A DNA stretch of 13,142 nt from Gammaproteobacteria bacterium (GTDB lineage Bacteria; Pseudomonadota; Gammaproteobacteria; UBA6429; Thiohalophilaceae), in NCBI GenBank assembly GCA_024641445.1, contig JAHEDA010000045.1:1-13142 (forward strand), given 5' to 3'. A model generated the notes under the pieces. It saw only the letters and a list, made by a program, of their open reading frames with translations. It did not search any database and had not been told where the DNA came from. A program made the position numbers and the translations under genes. This document shows positions 12,408-13,142 of the stretch, piece by piece (within the stretch, counting starts at the first letter, position 1; each line of letters begins with the position of its first letter).

Positions 12408-13142
12408 TCGACGCAGAAATGCTGGAATATCCAGGTAGTCCATTGAACCGTCGGCCCCTACTGCATATTTATCACCCGAAATCTTGTTTCGAATGACGGT
12501 AGGACGATCAAGGGCCTCGTAGTTCACGTCGCCGGTATTCTTTCGATCGACTACCAGTTTCGGTTTATCCGTCGCCTTTGCTGCCTGACCCAGGCCAGTT
12601 GCCACAACTGTGACACGCAACTCACCCTGCATCTCAGGATCGATTACGGTGCCCACAACAACCGTGGCATTCTCAGAGGCAAATTCTTTCACCGTGTTAC
12701 CAACCTCCTCAAATTCACCAATCGACATATCCAAACCTGCCGTTACATTCACCAGAATGCCCTTGGCACCTGATAGATTCACATCTTCAAGAAGGGGACT
12801 TGCGATAGCGGCCTCAGCGGCCTCACGTGCACGTTTCTCGCCAGAGGCACGGCCGGACCCCATCATTGCCATACCCATTTCAGACATCACGGTGCGTACA
12901 TCGGCAAAATCGACATTTATCAAGCCAGGACGTGTGATGAGTTCGGCAATGCCTTGTACCGCCCCCAAGAGAACATCATTAGCCGCCTTGAAAGCATCCA
13001 GCAAACTTACACTTTTACCGAGAACACTGAGTAGCTTTTCATTTGGAATAGTTATCAAGGAGTCCACATACTTCTTTAACTCTTCCGTACCCTGCATCGC
13101 TATATCCATGCGCTTACGCCCTTCGAAGGGGAAAGGCTTGGT
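12396..13142 (-). CDS. ftsZ: Cell division GTPase FtsZ, C-terminal two thirds (5' end beyond window)
   Basis: The frame is open to the right edge. The 11 codons before the internal Met at 13109 read TKPFPFEGRKR, a canonical FtsZ segment, so the true start lies outside. About 248 residues are visible, and by comparison with E. coli roughly 130 are missing, including the GTP-binding GGGTGTG loop. FtsZ polymerises into the Z ring that scaffolds the divisome. Visible features are the second half of the GTPase domain, the T7 synergy loop 'NVDFADVRTVMSEMG' needed for GTP hydrolysis between subunits, the C-terminal subdomain, a variable linker, and the conserved C-terminal peptide 'DYLDIPAFLRRQAD' that binds FtsA, ZipA and ZapD-type partners. 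The linker (about 35 residues) is ordinary. It stands upstream of lpxC as in many gammaproteobacteria. Confidence 0.98.
   Translation of the reverse strand, partial: TKPFPFEGRKRMDIAMQGTEELKKYVDSLITIPNEKLLSVLGKSVSLLDAFKAANDVLLGAVQGIAELITRPGLINVDFADVRTVMSEMGMAMMGSGRASGEKRAREAAEAAIASPLLEDVNLSGAKGILVNVTAGLDMSIGEFEEVGNTVKEFASENATVVVGTVIDPEMQGELRVTVVATGLGQAAKATDKPKLVVDRKNTGDVNYEALDRPTVIRNKISGDKYAVGADGSMDYLDIPAFLRRQAD

Noticed and set aside
1..13142. A novel defence, mobile or CRISPR-like system.
   Set aside because: Every long gene belongs to a recognised housekeeping or envelope family except the 163-residue membrane protein. No direct-repeat arrays, transposase, integrase or attachment sites were seen.

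Overview
The window is a chromosomal housekeeping stretch from a gammaproteobacterium. This is inferred from gene content, gene order and protein character: pilC-pilD-coaE-zapD-yacG on one side, and a Nudix/ThiE fusion-argJ-secA-M23 peptidase-dciA-lpxC-ftsZ run on the other. From memory, this resembles the secA-lpxC-ftsZ neighbourhood of Pseudomonas and related non-enteric gammaproteobacteria. LPS synthesis (lpxC), an outer-membrane-type lipoprotein and ZapD all point to a Gram-negative gammaproteobacterium. No genus can be assigned from the sequence alone. I see no tRNA, rRNA, insertion sequence, prophage or CRISPR array, and no gene-free stretch longer than about 235 bases.

Layout. Bases 1-2937 read rightward: the 3' end of pilC (type IV pilus inner-membrane platform), pilD (prepilin peptidase/N-methyltransferase), coaE (dephospho-CoA kinase), zapD (FtsZ-associated division factor) and yacG (zinc-binding gyrase inhibitor). 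coaE, zapD and yacG are packed with no gaps (TAAATG and ATGA junctions). Bases 2934-8296 read leftward as a tightly packed probable operon transcribed secA > argJ > Nudix/ThiE-like fusion > small membrane-anchored protein of unknown function. Its last stop codon shares a TTAA with the yacG stop. Bases 8435-9571 hold a CapA-type (PGA_cap) lipoprotein, and 9687-10622 an M23 (LytM-type) envelope peptidase. Both read leftward and are separated by a very clear intrinsic terminator. dciA (helicase loader family, DUF721) reads rightward at 10758-11228 and converges on lpxC (11250-12161, GTG start). The 3' two thirds of ftsZ runs off the right edge.

Functionally the region groups envelope growth and division (FtsZ, ZapD, LpxC, M23 peptidase, CapA-like lipoprotein), export (SecA), pilus assembly (PilC/PilD) and small-molecule housekeeping (CoaE, ArgJ, Nudix/ThiE-like). 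There is no convincing new defence or mobile system. The points most worth a second look are: (i) the degenerate thiamin-phosphate-synthase active site in the Nudix fusion; (ii) the unassigned Met/Cys-containing membrane-anchored protein ending the secA operon; (iii) a C8 homopolymer early in the capA-like gene that could make it slip-prone; (iv) an anti-Shine-Dalgarno-like CCTCCTC touching the secA start codon; and (v) an LpxC tail that lacks the enterobacterial FtsH degron.
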